The notes: generated by a model from the letters alone, not told the origin. 64,000 bases of DNA from Pinus tabuliformis (GCA_031772625.1 CM062818.1:1277498277-1277562276), one strand, 5' to 3'; positions 22,540 to 33,789 are shown, numbered from the stretch's first letter. Program-made: numbers and translations.

Positions 22540-22960
22540 CCATGCTGAAGAAAGGATCAGAAGTAAATGGACAGATGGCGCAAGAAGCTCTTTTGAATCC
22601 ATCAAACAAGCTATCATGGAAGCTCCCACTCTAATCAGTCTAGATTATACCAGGGAGTTTTATATCTTCTCTTTTGCCTCTTCTGATACACTTGCAGCAG
22701 TTCTACTGCAGAAAAATGATGAAGGTATAGAGCACCCTGTGGCCTTTTTCAACAAAAATCCGAGGGAGGCTGAACTAAGGTATGACCTTATTGAAAAACA
22801 AGCTTATGCTCTCAAAAAATCTTTAAAGGCATTCAGAATTTATATTTTTCATTCCAAAGTGGTTGCGTATGTACCTTCAGCCTCAGTAAAAGATGTCTTA
22901 ACTCAACCAGATATTGATGGAAAGAGAGCTAAATGGATTGCATAATTCATAGAGTTCAAC
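22540..22960 (+). pseudogene. Ordinary gypsy RNase H of element B
   Basis: Reads APTLISLDYTREFYIFSFASSDTLAAVLLQKNDEGIEHPVAFFNKNPREAELRYDLIEKQAYALKKSLKAFRIYI, the RNase H that normally follows gypsy reverse transcriptase. Its presence shows that the aRNH domain at 8900-9338 is an additional one, not the ordinary one displaced. Confidence 0.8.
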
Positions 22961-23039
22961 ATAGAGGTGAAGTCCACCAAGCTTGTCAAAGGCCAAGGCT
23001 TGGCTAAGATTATGGCTAATGAAAATTGCAATTTGTTAG

Positions 23040-24400
23040 ACACCAATTGCTTAGGTTCAAATTCAGGTGGTGAGCGGACAGAGGAAGCAACAAAAGAGCA
23101 AGAGCAGAATCATTCTTTGGCTGAAAATCTAGCCACCTGTGAATGGTATTCCAGTGTAGTTCATTTTTTGCAGAAACTAGAAGTCCCTCCAGGGCATAGC
23201 TCAAGTCAAGCCCAGGCCATTAAGCTTAGATCAGCCAAATTTTGCATTACTGAAAACTTGCTTTATTGGAAAGACCCGTCAGGTATCCTCTTGAGATGTC
23301 TAGACAAAGGACAATCTATGGAAGTCATGCACTAGTTCCATTCTAACATTTGTGGAGGGCATCATTATTGGAAAACCACAACCCACAAGATCCTGAGATC
23401 TGGGTATTATTGGCCTACTATTTTCTCTGATGTGTTTTCTTTTGTGAAGTCTTGTGACAAATGTCAGAGGTTTGCAGGAAGACAACAGCTAAAATCTCTA
23501 CCCTTGAAGCCGGTACATGCCAATGGCCCCTTCCAGTAGTGGGGCTTGGACTTCATAGGTGATATCAATCCACATTCGAATGGCAATCACAAATGGATCT
23601 TGGTAGCCACTAATTATTTCACCAAATGGATTGAGGCTATACCGACTCAAAATGCTAATCATCAGGTTATCATAAAGTTCTTGAATGAGAATATTTTCAC
23701 TAGATTTGGTTGCCCAACCAAACTAGTCACTGATAATGCAGTAGCTTTTAGGGCAGAAGAATTGGTGGACATGTGTGAATCCATGGGCATTCAATTGGTG
23801 CATTCTACCTCATATTATCCCCAAGGAAATGGCCTGGAAGAATCATCTAACAAGAGTCTTGTAAGGATAATAAAAAAACTGCTGGAAGACAACAAAAATA
23901 ACTGGGATTCCAAGTTGAAGTTTGCACTGTGGGTTGACAGAGTTACCAACAAGAAGTCCATAGGAAATTCTCCATTTAAGCCGGTTTATGGCGCTGATGA
24001 TGTTTTTCCTATCCAGCTAATTCTCCCTGTGGCCAAATTCTTGCAAGAAGAATAGGATGAAGAGAACAACATGGTGAGGAGAATGAGTAACTTGGTTGAA
24101 TTACAGTAGATCAGAGAACAACTGGTCGAGAAGTCAAGAATTCATCAGAAGAAGATCAAAGAAACATTTGATAGAAAAGAAAAAATGGACAGTTTTTAGG
24201 TTGGTGACTGGGTACTCAAATGGGATGCATTGCAGGAAAAGAAGGGCAACCATGGTAAATTTATGCCTTATTGATGGGACCGTTTGTCATTGCTCAAGTT
24301 CAGATGAACAACACTTTCATTCTACACAATTTGGAGGGGGAAGGTGTTTTTGATGGCCCAGTCAATGGGAAGTTTTTGAAACTTTACTTCATATGAGGCT
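23040..24400 (+). pseudogene. Integrase of gypsy B
   Basis: Zinc-binding part near 23330-23470 (HSNICGGHH...CDKCQRF). The catalytic core WGLDFIGDINPHSNGNHKWILVATNYFTKWIEAIPTQNANHQVIIKFLNENIFTRFGCPTKLVTDNAVAF...STSYYPQGNGLEESSNKSLVRIIKKLL follows at 23540-23900, then the C-terminal region to about 24400. No chromodomain is apparent. Fossil with several breaks. Confidence 0.8.
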
Positions 24401-24554
24401 TTAAGGCCTTGATATTGTAATACGTTTTTTCAGTTTTTGTTCTCAATGCAAATAAACTCCATGCCCAATGGAACACTAGGAGATAAGTTTGTTTTGGTTG
24501 TTACTGGAAAGGCAGTAGTCTGTAGTTCTTGAAACCTCACAGGGAGGCTTTCAT

Positions 24555-25891
24555 CCCCAGAAGGAGCCAATGTTAGCCCTGATGTGTAGTGTTGCTATTT
24601 TAAGAGAAATATCCATTGTTTTAGCTTCGACAATCCACATCTCCACTTGCTCCGCTTTGGCCATAATCCGGACTTAAAAAATTATACACCCATGCTCATA
24701 AAATCGGCGGGTCCGCTCTCAGTTCATCTCCTTTCTGCTGCGCTCTCATTTCCCCTATCTTTGATCAGATCGATCTCCACCGTCCATTTCATTCACCGAT
24801 ACAACGGCTATTGTGCATCTCTTAATTTCCCATTGGCGTATCACAATTTCATCACACCATCTGCCAACCCTTCACCTCTACGATTAGCGATATGATCATG
24901 TCCATTGATCATATTGATCCGATGGCTCCTCTGAACTCTCTCATTTATTCTTCCATGGATCGATCTCCATCGCTTGATCAATAGCCCGACCGTCGATCCA
25001 CACCATCCAACAACCCCGTACCCGACTTCCCACCAGTCACCCGGGGAGGAAACTTGTTGGCTTTTTCAGTGTTTTTGACAATCTGACAATTAAACTGAAA
25101 TAAAAGAAGGCATGACAGAAAGGGGAAAAAACAACAGCACGATGCAGCCCAACCAACAGAAATGATCATGGAACACGCTGGCATGAGTGAACCTCCTGAC
25201 AGCATGATGAAATTACCATAATTTGATTACTGGGTTTGTTAGAAATAGAGCTCTCTGAGCTCATGTTGTCTAGTTACGGCATCAAGTAGTTAGAAGACAG
25301 AGGGGATAGATTAAGACGTCTCGAGCCTCAAAGAGTTTGAGAGTATTGTAAAAAGCCTATAAATGGTTGAAAGTTCGAAGGAAGAAAGGTTCAATGTTTG
25401 GAGACTGTGGATACTCTATTCCTCCCAGCGTCTCATCTTCATTCCAATAATACAAGCTTCTTTTGTTGTTACATGTTCAATCGCCATCTTCTCCTCTGTT
25501 CTAAGCTTGCACTTGAATGGGTTATTCATGTTTTCTTTTGTGTCAAATGCCAAATAACTGTCATCTTATCTCTGCGTTGATAAATTAGATTTGTAAGCTT
25601 CATTTACTTTCTGTAACTAGCCATTCATATGTGTTTATGTATGTATGTGCTGGTACAGTCAGGATTCTCCATCTATTCATTGAATTTATAAACTATTGAG
25701 CATTAGTGGTCGAAAGCCTTTTCAAGCTGAGGGTGTTCATGCATGTCTTGAGTGAAAACATAGCTAAAACAATCCTCTGACTTGATCCAAACCCCAATCC
25801 ATTCCAATAGTTCAGAGAACGATATTGAAGATTTATATGTTTCCAGGAATCTCCGAGCAACAACCTAGGAGAGTTTCCTAGAGTGCTAACA
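24555..25891 (+). repeat. Polypurine tract and 3' LTR of gypsy B
   Basis: CCCCAGAAGGAGCCAA (24555-24570) lies directly before the LTR, which starts TGTTAGCCC at 24571 and ends GCTAACA at 25891 (1321 bp). TATA-like TATAAATGG near 25370. The bases after it, ATACC, match the left flank GTACC. Confidence 0.8.
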
Positions 25892-26400
25892 ATACCTTTA
25901 GACCTTGTAGAAGGATCACGCTACACAGAGACAGTGCACGACTGCGACAACGACAACAATCTAGATTGTATCTACAAGATAACCACTCAGGAGCAAGATT
26001 TGGTGAATCCTACAGTGGATGGCAGGATTTAATGGGAGCGTGAATGCTCCTACACCTCAGATTCGGACAAAGAGATAGAACGATGGCAGAACCGGTTACA
26101 TGAGGTAACCATGCTCAACTGCAACATCATGATAAGGTCACTATGTTGTGTAGTAATGGAAGTAAGAGATCTGCCTATGTATGATGGGTTAAATGAGGTG
26201 GATGATTTCCTGAACAAATTTGAAAATGAAGTACTGGAACAGCAGCATTTCGACATTCTGAAATGGGCACTGCACACTATGCCCACAAGGTGGTGGGGTA
26301 CACACCAGCAGAATTTTGAGTACTGGTGGGAATGCAGAAGGATGATGTGCCTACGATTTGGGAAATCTTAGATGCAGAAGAATTTCAGGTATGTGGACGA
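25892..26400 (+). pseudogene. Gag-like capsid segment of element C, downstream of its protease
   Basis: Continues the protease end (IPLDLVEGSRYTETV) across the insertion of B. Then SDSDKEIERWQNRLHEVTMLNC leads into a capsid-like fold DLPMYDGLNEVDDFLNKFENEVLEQQHFDILKWALHTMPTRWWGTHQQNFEYWWECRRMMCLRFG. In most gypsy elements gag precedes protease; here the order is protease, then gag-like. I recall plant polyproteins with this order but could not check. Fossil. Confidence 0.6.
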
Positions 26401-26529
26401 AACAGCCTCCACGCCCACCTCTCTAGATGGGTACAGGCATATGGTACGCAACTTGCATGAATGAACACTGTCCTCGTGATAGGAAACAGGACCAAAAAAC
26501 AGGAGCGAGCAAGACCATGGCATGAATGA

Positions 26530-27380
26530 CAAAGTATGATAAGACCAAGCGCACCGCAGATTATCCACATGGAAGCCTTTGAAAAAGTATGTGAAGTACT
26601 GAATGCGGTCCACCAGGTGAGATGCATTGACTGGGACCTCTGCCTACCTGCAGTGCTATGGGCTTATAGGACAATGTGTAAGAAACTCATGGGACAAACA
26701 ACTTTCTGGTTAGTTTATGGCATGGAAGCTGTCATGCCGATGGAATACATCGTACCTAGTCTGCACATAGCAATGCTCACAGCGATGACAGACCATGAAG
26801 CTCTGGAAGAAAGGCTCGTGCAATTGGAAGAACTTGAGGAGGAACGGTTCTTGGCTGGCTTTCATCAGCAACTACAAAAGCAACATGAAAAGGCCTCGCA
26901 CGATTGACATATTATGTTGCGCACCTTCAAGGTAAATGATTTAGTGCTACTATATGACAATGAGATTGAAAAATTCCCGGGAAAGTTTAGATTACATTGG
27001 CTGGGACCATACATGGTTAAGGAGGTCACAGACGGAGGCGCAGTACAGCTGGTCAAACTAAATGGAGAACCTTTCCCAGGCAAGGTGAATGGCAGTTGCT
27101 TGAAGCCCTACATGGGTGGGCCAGCTATCTCACTAGCTGACAGAAGCACAGTCTTCATGCTCCAAGGATCCGGACAAGGGCGCGGGACTATAAACATATG
27201 CAGCAGATACCAGTATAGATGTAGGGAAGCAGTTTGGATACAGAGGTCTCGGAACAGCGGATGAAGCAGATCCAACAAGTAGCAACTCAGTGCATTGTGA
27301 ACCTCAGCACACTTCGAGAACAGTTGGAGGGATTCCACACCAAGATCGCCGCACCGACCGAGTGACTCGAGGGCAAGTCA
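26530..27380 (+). pseudogene. C-terminal integrase part of element C
   Basis: Reads LPAVLWAYRTMCKKLMGQTTFWLVYGMEAVMPMEYIVPS, the end of the gypsy integrase core, then a helical linker (LEERLVQLEELEEERFLAGFHQQLQKQHEKASHD). The C-terminal barrel FKVNDLVLLYDNEIEKFPGKFRLHWLGPYMVKEVTDGGAVQLVKLNGEPFPGKVNGSCLKPY follows at 26925-27110. Reverse transcriptase, RNase H and the first half of integrase are missing. Confidence 0.75.
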
Positions 27381-27400
27381 TGATGTTTGTGTTGGGGGCC

Positions 27401-27900
27401 TGTTGGGCATAGAATCCCCCCAAGGCATGTTTTGGGGCTCAAATCCCAAGTTTTGATCGGATGGTGTTGTAAATCTCCGTGAATTGCGGGTGCAGAAGTA
27501 TGTTAGAATCATAGCATTGTTTGCCCTAGTCTTGTAATGTAATGTCAGCCTACGCATGGTCCGCGGACCATGGGATTGTATAAATAGAGTGAGGCTCTAA
27601 GTGTAAGAAGATAAGATGAATTAGAGAGAAAGAGAAAGAGTCTAAGTGACTAAGTGTGTCTTTGGGTCATAGAGTAGGAGAAGGCTCTATAGCTGAGTGT
27701 GCAGAGGCCTAGTAGTCTGCAGGTGAGTGCGGGGACCCTTGCAGCTGAGTGCGCAGGGTGGAGTCTAGTCTGTAACCGAGGAAGGGATTAATAAAGAGAA
27801 GTTTTATCATAATTCTCAGTATCTATTCCTGGGTTAATGCATGGTTGATATAATTTGCGAATATACTGTTTATTTACTGCGCAGACCTATATGAACGATT
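27401..27900 (+). repeat. 3' LTR of element C (end uncertain)
   Basis: Begins TGTTGGGCATAG after the purine run GTTGGGGGCC. TATAAATAG lies at 27579-27587 and AATAAAG near 27789. The left LTR is outside the window or was lost, so the right limit is a guess. Confidence 0.55.
27555..27572. promoter_or_regulatory. 18-bp perfect palindrome upstream of the TATA box
   Basis: CATGGTCCGCGGACCATG, with its end six bases before TATAAAT of the element C LTR. It keeps a CpG-bearing core in an otherwise decayed element and looks like a dimeric factor site. Binding factor unknown. Confidence 0.5.
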
Positions 27901-28135
27901 TATGTTGTTAAGTATAACTTAAAGCACACAAGTACGCTAAAATAATCAACTAACATTTGAATACTAGTAAGGACTTGGGTAATAACAGCGTTCGGCCCCC
28001 GAGTAGGGTTGCACGAAGGATACAACTCAGGTTGTGAGGTATGGGAAAGTGCGCGTAGCAATGTGCGTGTAGGGTCGAACCACGAAACACTTGAACTCAT
28101 CAGACATCTCCAGGGTGCAGAAACCTGGTTCTAAT
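27901..28135. other. Unassigned stretch before element A
   Basis: No gene or recognised repeat. It is the left flank of the insertion site of A and continues at 35974. It may be the tail of the element C LTR or the start of element H. Confidence 0.4.
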
Positions 28136-29181
28136 TGTTATAGACATTTTTGTGCCTTACAACTCTAAGCATGAAATGTCCATAAACCAAGGGATCCTAA
28201 GTCCCTAAAAGTGTTGTACCTACCCCTAGAGGAACAAGGTCAACCAATTACAGCTTCTCCCAGAAGTTCTCCACCAGAAACTACTCAGAATCAGTCAAAT
28301 CAGGATCATTTCAACTGCTCCACTAGCTACCTGCGTTGCATAGCACCCCAGTACACTAGCTAGGTGTGTTGCAATGCACCTAAATGCACTACCAGGGTGC
28401 GCTGAGTGGGAAATTCCAAATGGCAGTGTCATTCCGCGAGGTGGACAGACAATGGAAGCTTCCAGAATCTTCCTCAATGACACTTGCCTCACTGAGTTCG
28501 ACCAAGGATGAGTAAGAGGCTCTCAGTCTCCAAGTGGAAGCAAGAACTGACAGAGAGAAGCCACAAGTCAAATCATAAGCTGACTCATCCTCTTTGCATA
28601 CATCTATATATGGATCCCTCATCCCAGAGATCCAAGAGGCTGGAATTTTGTACTTTGCAGAGAATTGTTGTTGGTTTTGAGATTGAGATTAGTGCATTGG
28701 GTGATTTATGCTTTGTTGGAGGTGAAGAAGGGATTCCTTTGCTAGGAGGTAGATGCTGGATCGGGACTCACTTGGTTGTATCTCCTCCTGGATCTTCTTG
28801 TTATATCAATAAAACTATTTGAGTTTCTCCTACATGCTTGTGTATCAATGATGTTTTGTTATATTTGCATGTTTAGCTTAAATCTGATCCTAAGCTAGTT
28901 ATGAATGTAAATCTATGTCTTTGTGTAGTTTTCCTCTTCTGTGATCTTGCAGGAACTTGGTGAAGCTAGGCAAGTAAGGGAGCAGGTAGCTAGAAGCTCT
29001 CAAAGAGGAGAGTGATTGGATCAACGGACTAGCGCAAGACACAGGTTAGTTCATCCTATTCCTCTTCGTGTACATTTCATAAAGAAGAATACGAAAGTAG
29101 TTTTCCTTGTTTGTTGCTAAGGCACTTTCACACCTTAGAGTGGGATAGGGGCGTTCTGAGTAGATACTTTTCCCAACAACA
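28136..29181 (+). repeat. 5' LTR of element A
   Basis: TATA-like CTATATATGG near 28600 and AATAAAAC near 28808. A 20-bp near-palindrome lies at 28362-28381. A 104-codon open frame at 28508-28822 is repeated in the other LTR; it has no recognisable domain and I do not call it a gene. Confidence 0.85.
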
Positions 29182-29184
29182 AAA

Positions 29185-29202
29185 TGGCGACTCCGCTGGG
29201 GA
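29185..29202 (+). promoter_or_regulatory. Primer binding site of A, tRNA-Arg type
   Basis: TGGCGACTCCGCTGGGGA, three bases after the LTR, is complementary to the 3' end of a plant tRNA-Arg (…CCAGCGGAGTCGCCA). Ogre elements are known for tRNA-Arg priming, which supports the family call. Confidence 0.8.
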
Positions 29203-30690
29203 ACGTGTCTAGTTAGTTAGTTTGTGTTTCTCTTGTTGTTTGTTTCATAAACACAGAAGTAGCAATCGAACTGCATTTTCCATTATCAAATGCAAAGTAG
29301 CTGCTACTTCAATCCACTCACTGGATTTGTTTATGATTTGAATAGCTGATCCACAAATGATCTGATTGCCCTTTGTGATAGCTCTTAATCCTCCTTTAAA
29401 TCATCCCTCTGATTGTACCTTACTGATTGCTTTTACTCGGCTAAAAACCATAGATTAAACTGCAAACCGTGACCCAGAACCCGGATAGAAGTCTCGTTTC
29501 TGCCCCAGCGCAGGCTCTGTGAAGAGGTTATGCATTTCAACGCAGGTCCCGAGAGGGCTACCTGCGCTGCAATTCAGTTTCTCTGTGCAACAGGTGCGCT
29601 GATCAGCCTTTTCCCTGTGCAGCTGAGGTTCTTTGCTTCATTTTGTCCAGTTTTATCTCTGATTTTTGCAGCCTGTTATCAGTGTGTGTACCTGTCTGAA
29701 AACTCCTTTTCTTTGCCTTAATTCCGCCTCCTTTGTACAAAAAGACTGTAGATGTTCTTTGTGTGTTTGTTACATCATTTACAATTTTCCATTGAAAAGT
29801 AAAATAGTCATACTGTCGTCCTTAGATTTAGATCTGTCGTAAGTGTCGATTTTGATCTTAGGAGAATGTTTGTTTACTGTTGACAGTTGATTATACTTTT
29901 ACTTTTATGTTTGATTTGAATTTGTCTCTTTCTAGTGTCGAAACAAGTGTTTATTTCAAAATCATAGAGTGTCGTAATCTTCTCTACCTTTTTGATTTCG
30001 AAAAGAAGCTTGTTTATGTTTTTCACTTGAAAGCAAATTCAGATTTGTACATCAACTTTCTTTTTAGGCATCAATATTAAGAAAATGAAAACAAATACAT
30101 GCATATGTGCATTTGCATATTGATAGTTTGTATGGCTTGATTTAGGAAAAGTGCATTTACAGTGTGCTCTTTGCTTTTTGAGAAAAGATTGTGTCTTTCT
30201 TTTCCCCTTGTAGCTAGGATTTTCATTGTTGAAAAGAGATAAAAGCTTGCTTATCATCTTTAGATTGCATTTAGGAATTATATCTACATCTCATGGTGAT
30301 CCAAAAAGGCAAACTTCTAAGAAAGATCAACTTAAAATAAATTGAATGAATCTAACAATGCTTTGGAACTTAACGCACAACATAGAGGTCTAGGCTAGAG
30401 ACGTGTTCCGGCATCGTAAAGCCTGGTAACTGTTGTCCTCACTGATGGTTGGGTGATTCCTCCACTGTGAGACGATAAGTGCCAGTACGGATTGTGCTCC
30501 CATGTACCGTGGAGTATATATTGGGAGACCCCTATAGGCTTAAAACCTTTTATCCATAGGAAGCCGTGTCGGCCACCCTACTGATCGCAATGCACCGAAC
30601 ACAGCATTCGAGAAGATTGACTGCCGTACCGTAAAACGTATTCTGCAGTTTTGTGATTGGTTTGGCACACCCTCTACCTAGATCTCCAGA
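29203..30690. other. Long untranslated leader of element A
   Basis: About 1.5 kb without a convincing reading frame. A long leader before the first frame is usual in Ogre/Tat elements. At 29559-29571 it repeats the GCTACCTGCGCTG motif seen in the LTRs of this family. Confidence 0.5.
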
Positions 30691-30699
30691 GCAGTCCCT

Positions 30700-30850
30700 T
30701 TCGTTCCTTTTCAGACTCCTTAACAGAAAAGGTCCATCTGAGCACTTGTCACTTCAGGCTCATTAAAAATCGAAGGAGACTAGAGTCATCTTTTGTTTTT
30801 TCTCGACTCTTTAAAATTGAAAAAACAAGTTGTGTCCAAGAGTCGTAAAA
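30700..30850 (+). repeat. Stem-loops just before the reading frame of A
   Basis: Two strong hairpins and one weak one have the same loop motif as the 3' array. 30706-30712/30726-30732 (7 bp) has AGACTCCTTAACA in the loop. 30793-30802/30819-30828 (10 bp, perfect) has TCGACTCTTTAAAATT. 30752-30755/30772-30775 (4 bp) is weak, with AGGCTCATTAAAAATC. The frame starts at 30907. Confidence 0.7.
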
Positions 30851-30906
30851 TTTATTTTAAACGAAATATTTATACCCTTTTCGTACGTTGATCTTAGGTT
30901 GAGAAA

Positions 30907-32475
30907 ATGGAGTCTACCAACCAAGGAATTCCCCTTGGTGGAAATCCTAGTCCCTTCTCCTCTTGGGGAGATGTTGGTGCACCCCATATGGCCACATTGT
31001 CGCTTCCAGGACTGACAATTGGCTTGCCAGTCTGGCTCTTCTCAACCAATGTCGTTCAGAACACCACTATTCCTGAACAATTGAATCAACAGTTAGAGCA
31101 GTCCAGAGTTACCCACCAACCTTCTACTTCCTCTAATTCTTCCTCTCCTCCTTCCTCTTCGCTTGATGGGGCTGGCAAAGCCAAAAGTCAAGTTCCTAAG
31201 GAGAAGAAGGAAAATAAGAAGAAAGAGAAGAAGAAGAAGGAGCCAAAAGCAAATGGGGGCAAACGAGTGTCGTCTAACGAAAATCCACACACTGCACTGA
31301 CCAGGCCTAAATCGCCATGTGTCATTTGCAAGGGAGACCACTTTCACAGAGATTGTCCTTGCATCCCTCGGATACTAAGGGACTGGTCTCCCCATTTGCA
31401 CAATCCGGTGTCGTCAACCTCTGATGGCCATGTTGAAAGCACACCGTCAACTAGCGAAAGTGAAGTCCCAGGACAAAAAGGGAGAGCTAGATCTCCCTGT
31501 AAACTGTGCGAAGGCGATCACGCCATCCACCGTTGTCCCTTCTTAGACGAAGCTAAAAGAGTTTTGGATGATCGTCCCGTTTCACCGTTACGACCTCCTC
31601 TTGGATATAAAAAACTCTTGTCGAGTCCTCCGTTAGTTGAGAATCCAGCTGGCCCGCTCAAGTGGTCAGCTGAAGTGCCTGTCATTGAAGATGAACCAGC
31701 TGAATCCATACCTGACGAAAGTCAAAAGGTCAAGGCGGCAGTTGACCCGGTCTTGCCTTCAGAGGTTTTATCTTTGAATGACACAGTCACTGGAGAGAAC
31801 AAGGATGACACCGTCCAAATTCTCTTCATCAACACAGACTCCGATGAACACGGGGGCAACCTACCCATTCCTTTACCGCAGGAAGGAAGTTTGTCAGAGC
31901 TGTACCCGGCCGTCTACTCGGTCCCACCTCCAAGAAACCTAGTTGTCTCCTTCGACTGGAATCAACTAGGCAGACCCCATTTACCAGCAAGCATACCATT
32001 CAGAATTATCGTCCAAATATATAGAATGGTCATGGCTGGTACCATCAGAGATGAGGGGGCTTCTATGAGTATCCTTTCCTCTACTGCTTGGAAAGCGCTT
32101 GGTTCGCCATCGCCCTTGCCTGAGATGAGAAATCTGACAGGCTTTGATAAAGGAACTAGTCGACCTTTAGGGATCCTCCCCAATGTGCCCATAACATTGA
32201 AAGTTAGGAAAATTAAAATGAACGTAATGGTCGTTTAAGGACCCTTGGATTATAACCTACTCCTTGGACGAGACTATATTTATTGCATGGGAGCCATCGT
32301 CTCCTCACTCTTTAGAGTAATGTGTTTTCCGCACGAAGGAAGAGTGGTCAAGCTCGTGGACCAGCTTTCATTTCCCGGATCACGCATCGCAAATAGTCAT
32401 ATACCATCCCTAAATGGTCTCTTCACGCAAGAAATGTCTCAACCCACGGTCCGTCCTCCCGATGAGCGCGAGTAA
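30907..32475 (+). pseudogene. Zinc-knuckle and retropepsin-like protein of element A
   Basis: The frame is nearly whole (about one break). It begins MESTNQGIPLGG, has a Ser-rich stretch (residues about 74-92) and a very basic Lys/Glu region (about 96-115). Two zinc knuckles of the short form CX2CX3HX4C follow (CVICKGDHFHRDC at about 138-150 and CKLCEGDHAIHRC at about 198-210). After an acidic linker come the conserved SFDWNQLGRP region, a DEGAS signature near residue 382 and an LLGRDYIYCMGAI segment. No capsid fold is visible, so it is a nucleocapsid-protease type protein. It probably bound element RNA in particles made by a partner element. The J1 frame at 20-634 is the same C-terminus. Confidence 0.75.
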
Positions 32476-33020
32476 TTCGGAGGGATATGACTGGAACCCA
32501 GGGGGCATGTGTCCTGGTTTGCTTCGACAGGAAAACTTCGGGTATAGGGTAGGTTTCTGCGGGAGAATATGACTAGTCTGTACCCCGTCCGTCAGTGGAA
32601 GAGGGGTTATTCTAGAATAATATCTCTTGTTAAAGTTATGTGTGTGGCACTCATTGTCACTCACCTTTGTTTACCTCGGTAGACATCGCCGAGGAAGTGT
32701 TTCATTTGTAACGCGAATGAGACAATCTTTGGTAACCTGAAAGAGGTAGGCCTTTCCTGATAGAACAAATGTTTTGTCTGCAAATTGAGGGGTAATCTTG
32801 AAATCATATTTTATACCTGGGGGCATGCAAACCTTTTGGAGTGCAAGCAAGGGGCGGCTATTTATTTTTTAAATTTTTAGGTCCTCCCTTTAAACCCATA
32901 GGCTAACCCTTTAAACTCGTAGGATTAGTCGTTTCCTAACTTGCATAAAGAAAGGATGTGGGGAAAAAATCTAAATGTTGCCGTTTTATATGAGACATTC
33001 TTATCATATGACTGGATTAT
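32476..33020. other. Spacer of element A between frame and stem-loop array
   Basis: No gene. Corresponds to 635-1433 of J1. The absence of any polymerase sequence here in both copies suggests a shared ancestral deletion. Confidence 0.5.
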
Positions 33021-33789
33021 CGAGCAGTTTTAGCACATAGTTCATGATCGTTAAAAATTAAACATAAGATCGAGCAAGTGTTTCAATCCGCGTTTAAGCT
33101 CGTTAAAAAATGAACTATCCTCCGGTAAATAACCACTGTGAATGTAACATTATCAGCCATTAAAGCCTTGGTCGTGTCTGCACCATCACCTCCACTTCTC
33201 GTTGGCCGATCATTCACCTCCATTTGATTGTTTACCCATTTTGAGGAACAGCTGCGAAGAGTGATTTCACTAGCCATCCTTGTGACACTGCCGTGATTGG
33301 AAAATTCCAACCCTTACCTGGAATTAGCTGCTACCCATTTTATCACTCGTTCCTCAAAAGATGAGTCTTCTTTAAGCTCTTTTCATCTGACTCGTAAAAT
33401 ATGAAAAGATTGCCGAGTTTTGGCCTTCCAGCTCGTTAAAGCGATCAGAAGTGCTACCCATCCTCTAGATTTTAATCTTTTTGGACCTGAGGGATTATTG
33501 CACAAAAATATCGAGCGCTTGTTTTGTTTGGCTCGTTAAAACTATCAAAAATTCATCCCTTCTGTATTGTTTTATACTTTTTCAGACTTAAGGGATTAGA
33601 TGAAGAAAAAGGAATTCCGGAGTTAGCTTTACATACCTTTTCAGACTCTCTAAAAATTAAAAGGACCGAGTTATATTTGTCATTAAACTCATTAAAAACA
33701 TTAATAGCGACAAACTTGTCTTTAGACGAGAACGAGTTTCACTATCGCTAGGCTCGTTAAAACATAGCGATGGGTTTGCCCGAAGGGAA
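33021..33789 (+). repeat. Array of stem-loops (A copy)
   Basis: Same hairpins in the same order as 1434-2256. Examples are 33744-33750/33765-33771 (7 bp perfect, loop GGCTCGTTAAAACA) and the CTTTTCAT/ATGAAAAG stem near 33385-33410 (8 bp). Some stems are one pair weaker than in J1, others stronger. Confidence 0.7.

Larger units (their letters stand above)
4958..25891 (+). mobile_element. Ty3/gypsy element B with archaeal-type RNase H before RT
   Basis: LTRs lie at 4958-6410 and 24571-25891, with a tRNA-Asp type primer site at 6415-6432 and a purine tract before the 3' LTR. It is flanked by GTACC (4953-4957) and ATACC (25892-25896), a five-base target duplication with one change. Parts in order: gag, protease, archaeal-type RNase H, (copia D inserted), reverse transcriptase, RNase H, integrase. 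LTR divergence is about 12% by eye over the part compared, making it older than D and E. It is broken, with roughly a dozen or more interruptions besides the insertion. Confidence 0.8.
4426..27900 (+). mobile_element. Old Ty3/gypsy element C, split by J1 and B
   Basis: Element C is visible as two pieces, 4426-4957 and 25892 to about 27900. The pieces join in reading sense across element B: the left ends in GTACC and the right begins with ATACC, the target duplication of B. Visible parts in order are a gag-like leader, a retropepsin-like domain, a second gag-like capsid segment, the end of an integrase, and a 3' LTR beginning at 27401. Reverse transcriptase and RNase H are absent. The 5' end was displaced by insertion of J1. 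It is the oldest layer of this nest and is broken in many places. Confidence 0.65.

Noticed and set aside
28100-28135. A possible primer site for element H (AAACCTGGTTCTAAT)
   Set aside because: Only a weak resemblance to TGGTATCAGAGC and no LTR end beside it.
28508-28822. 104-codon frame present in both LTRs of element A
   Set aside because: It lies within the LTR across promoter and R regions, has no known domain, and its second occurrence (35300-35614) is not independent because the LTRs are copies.
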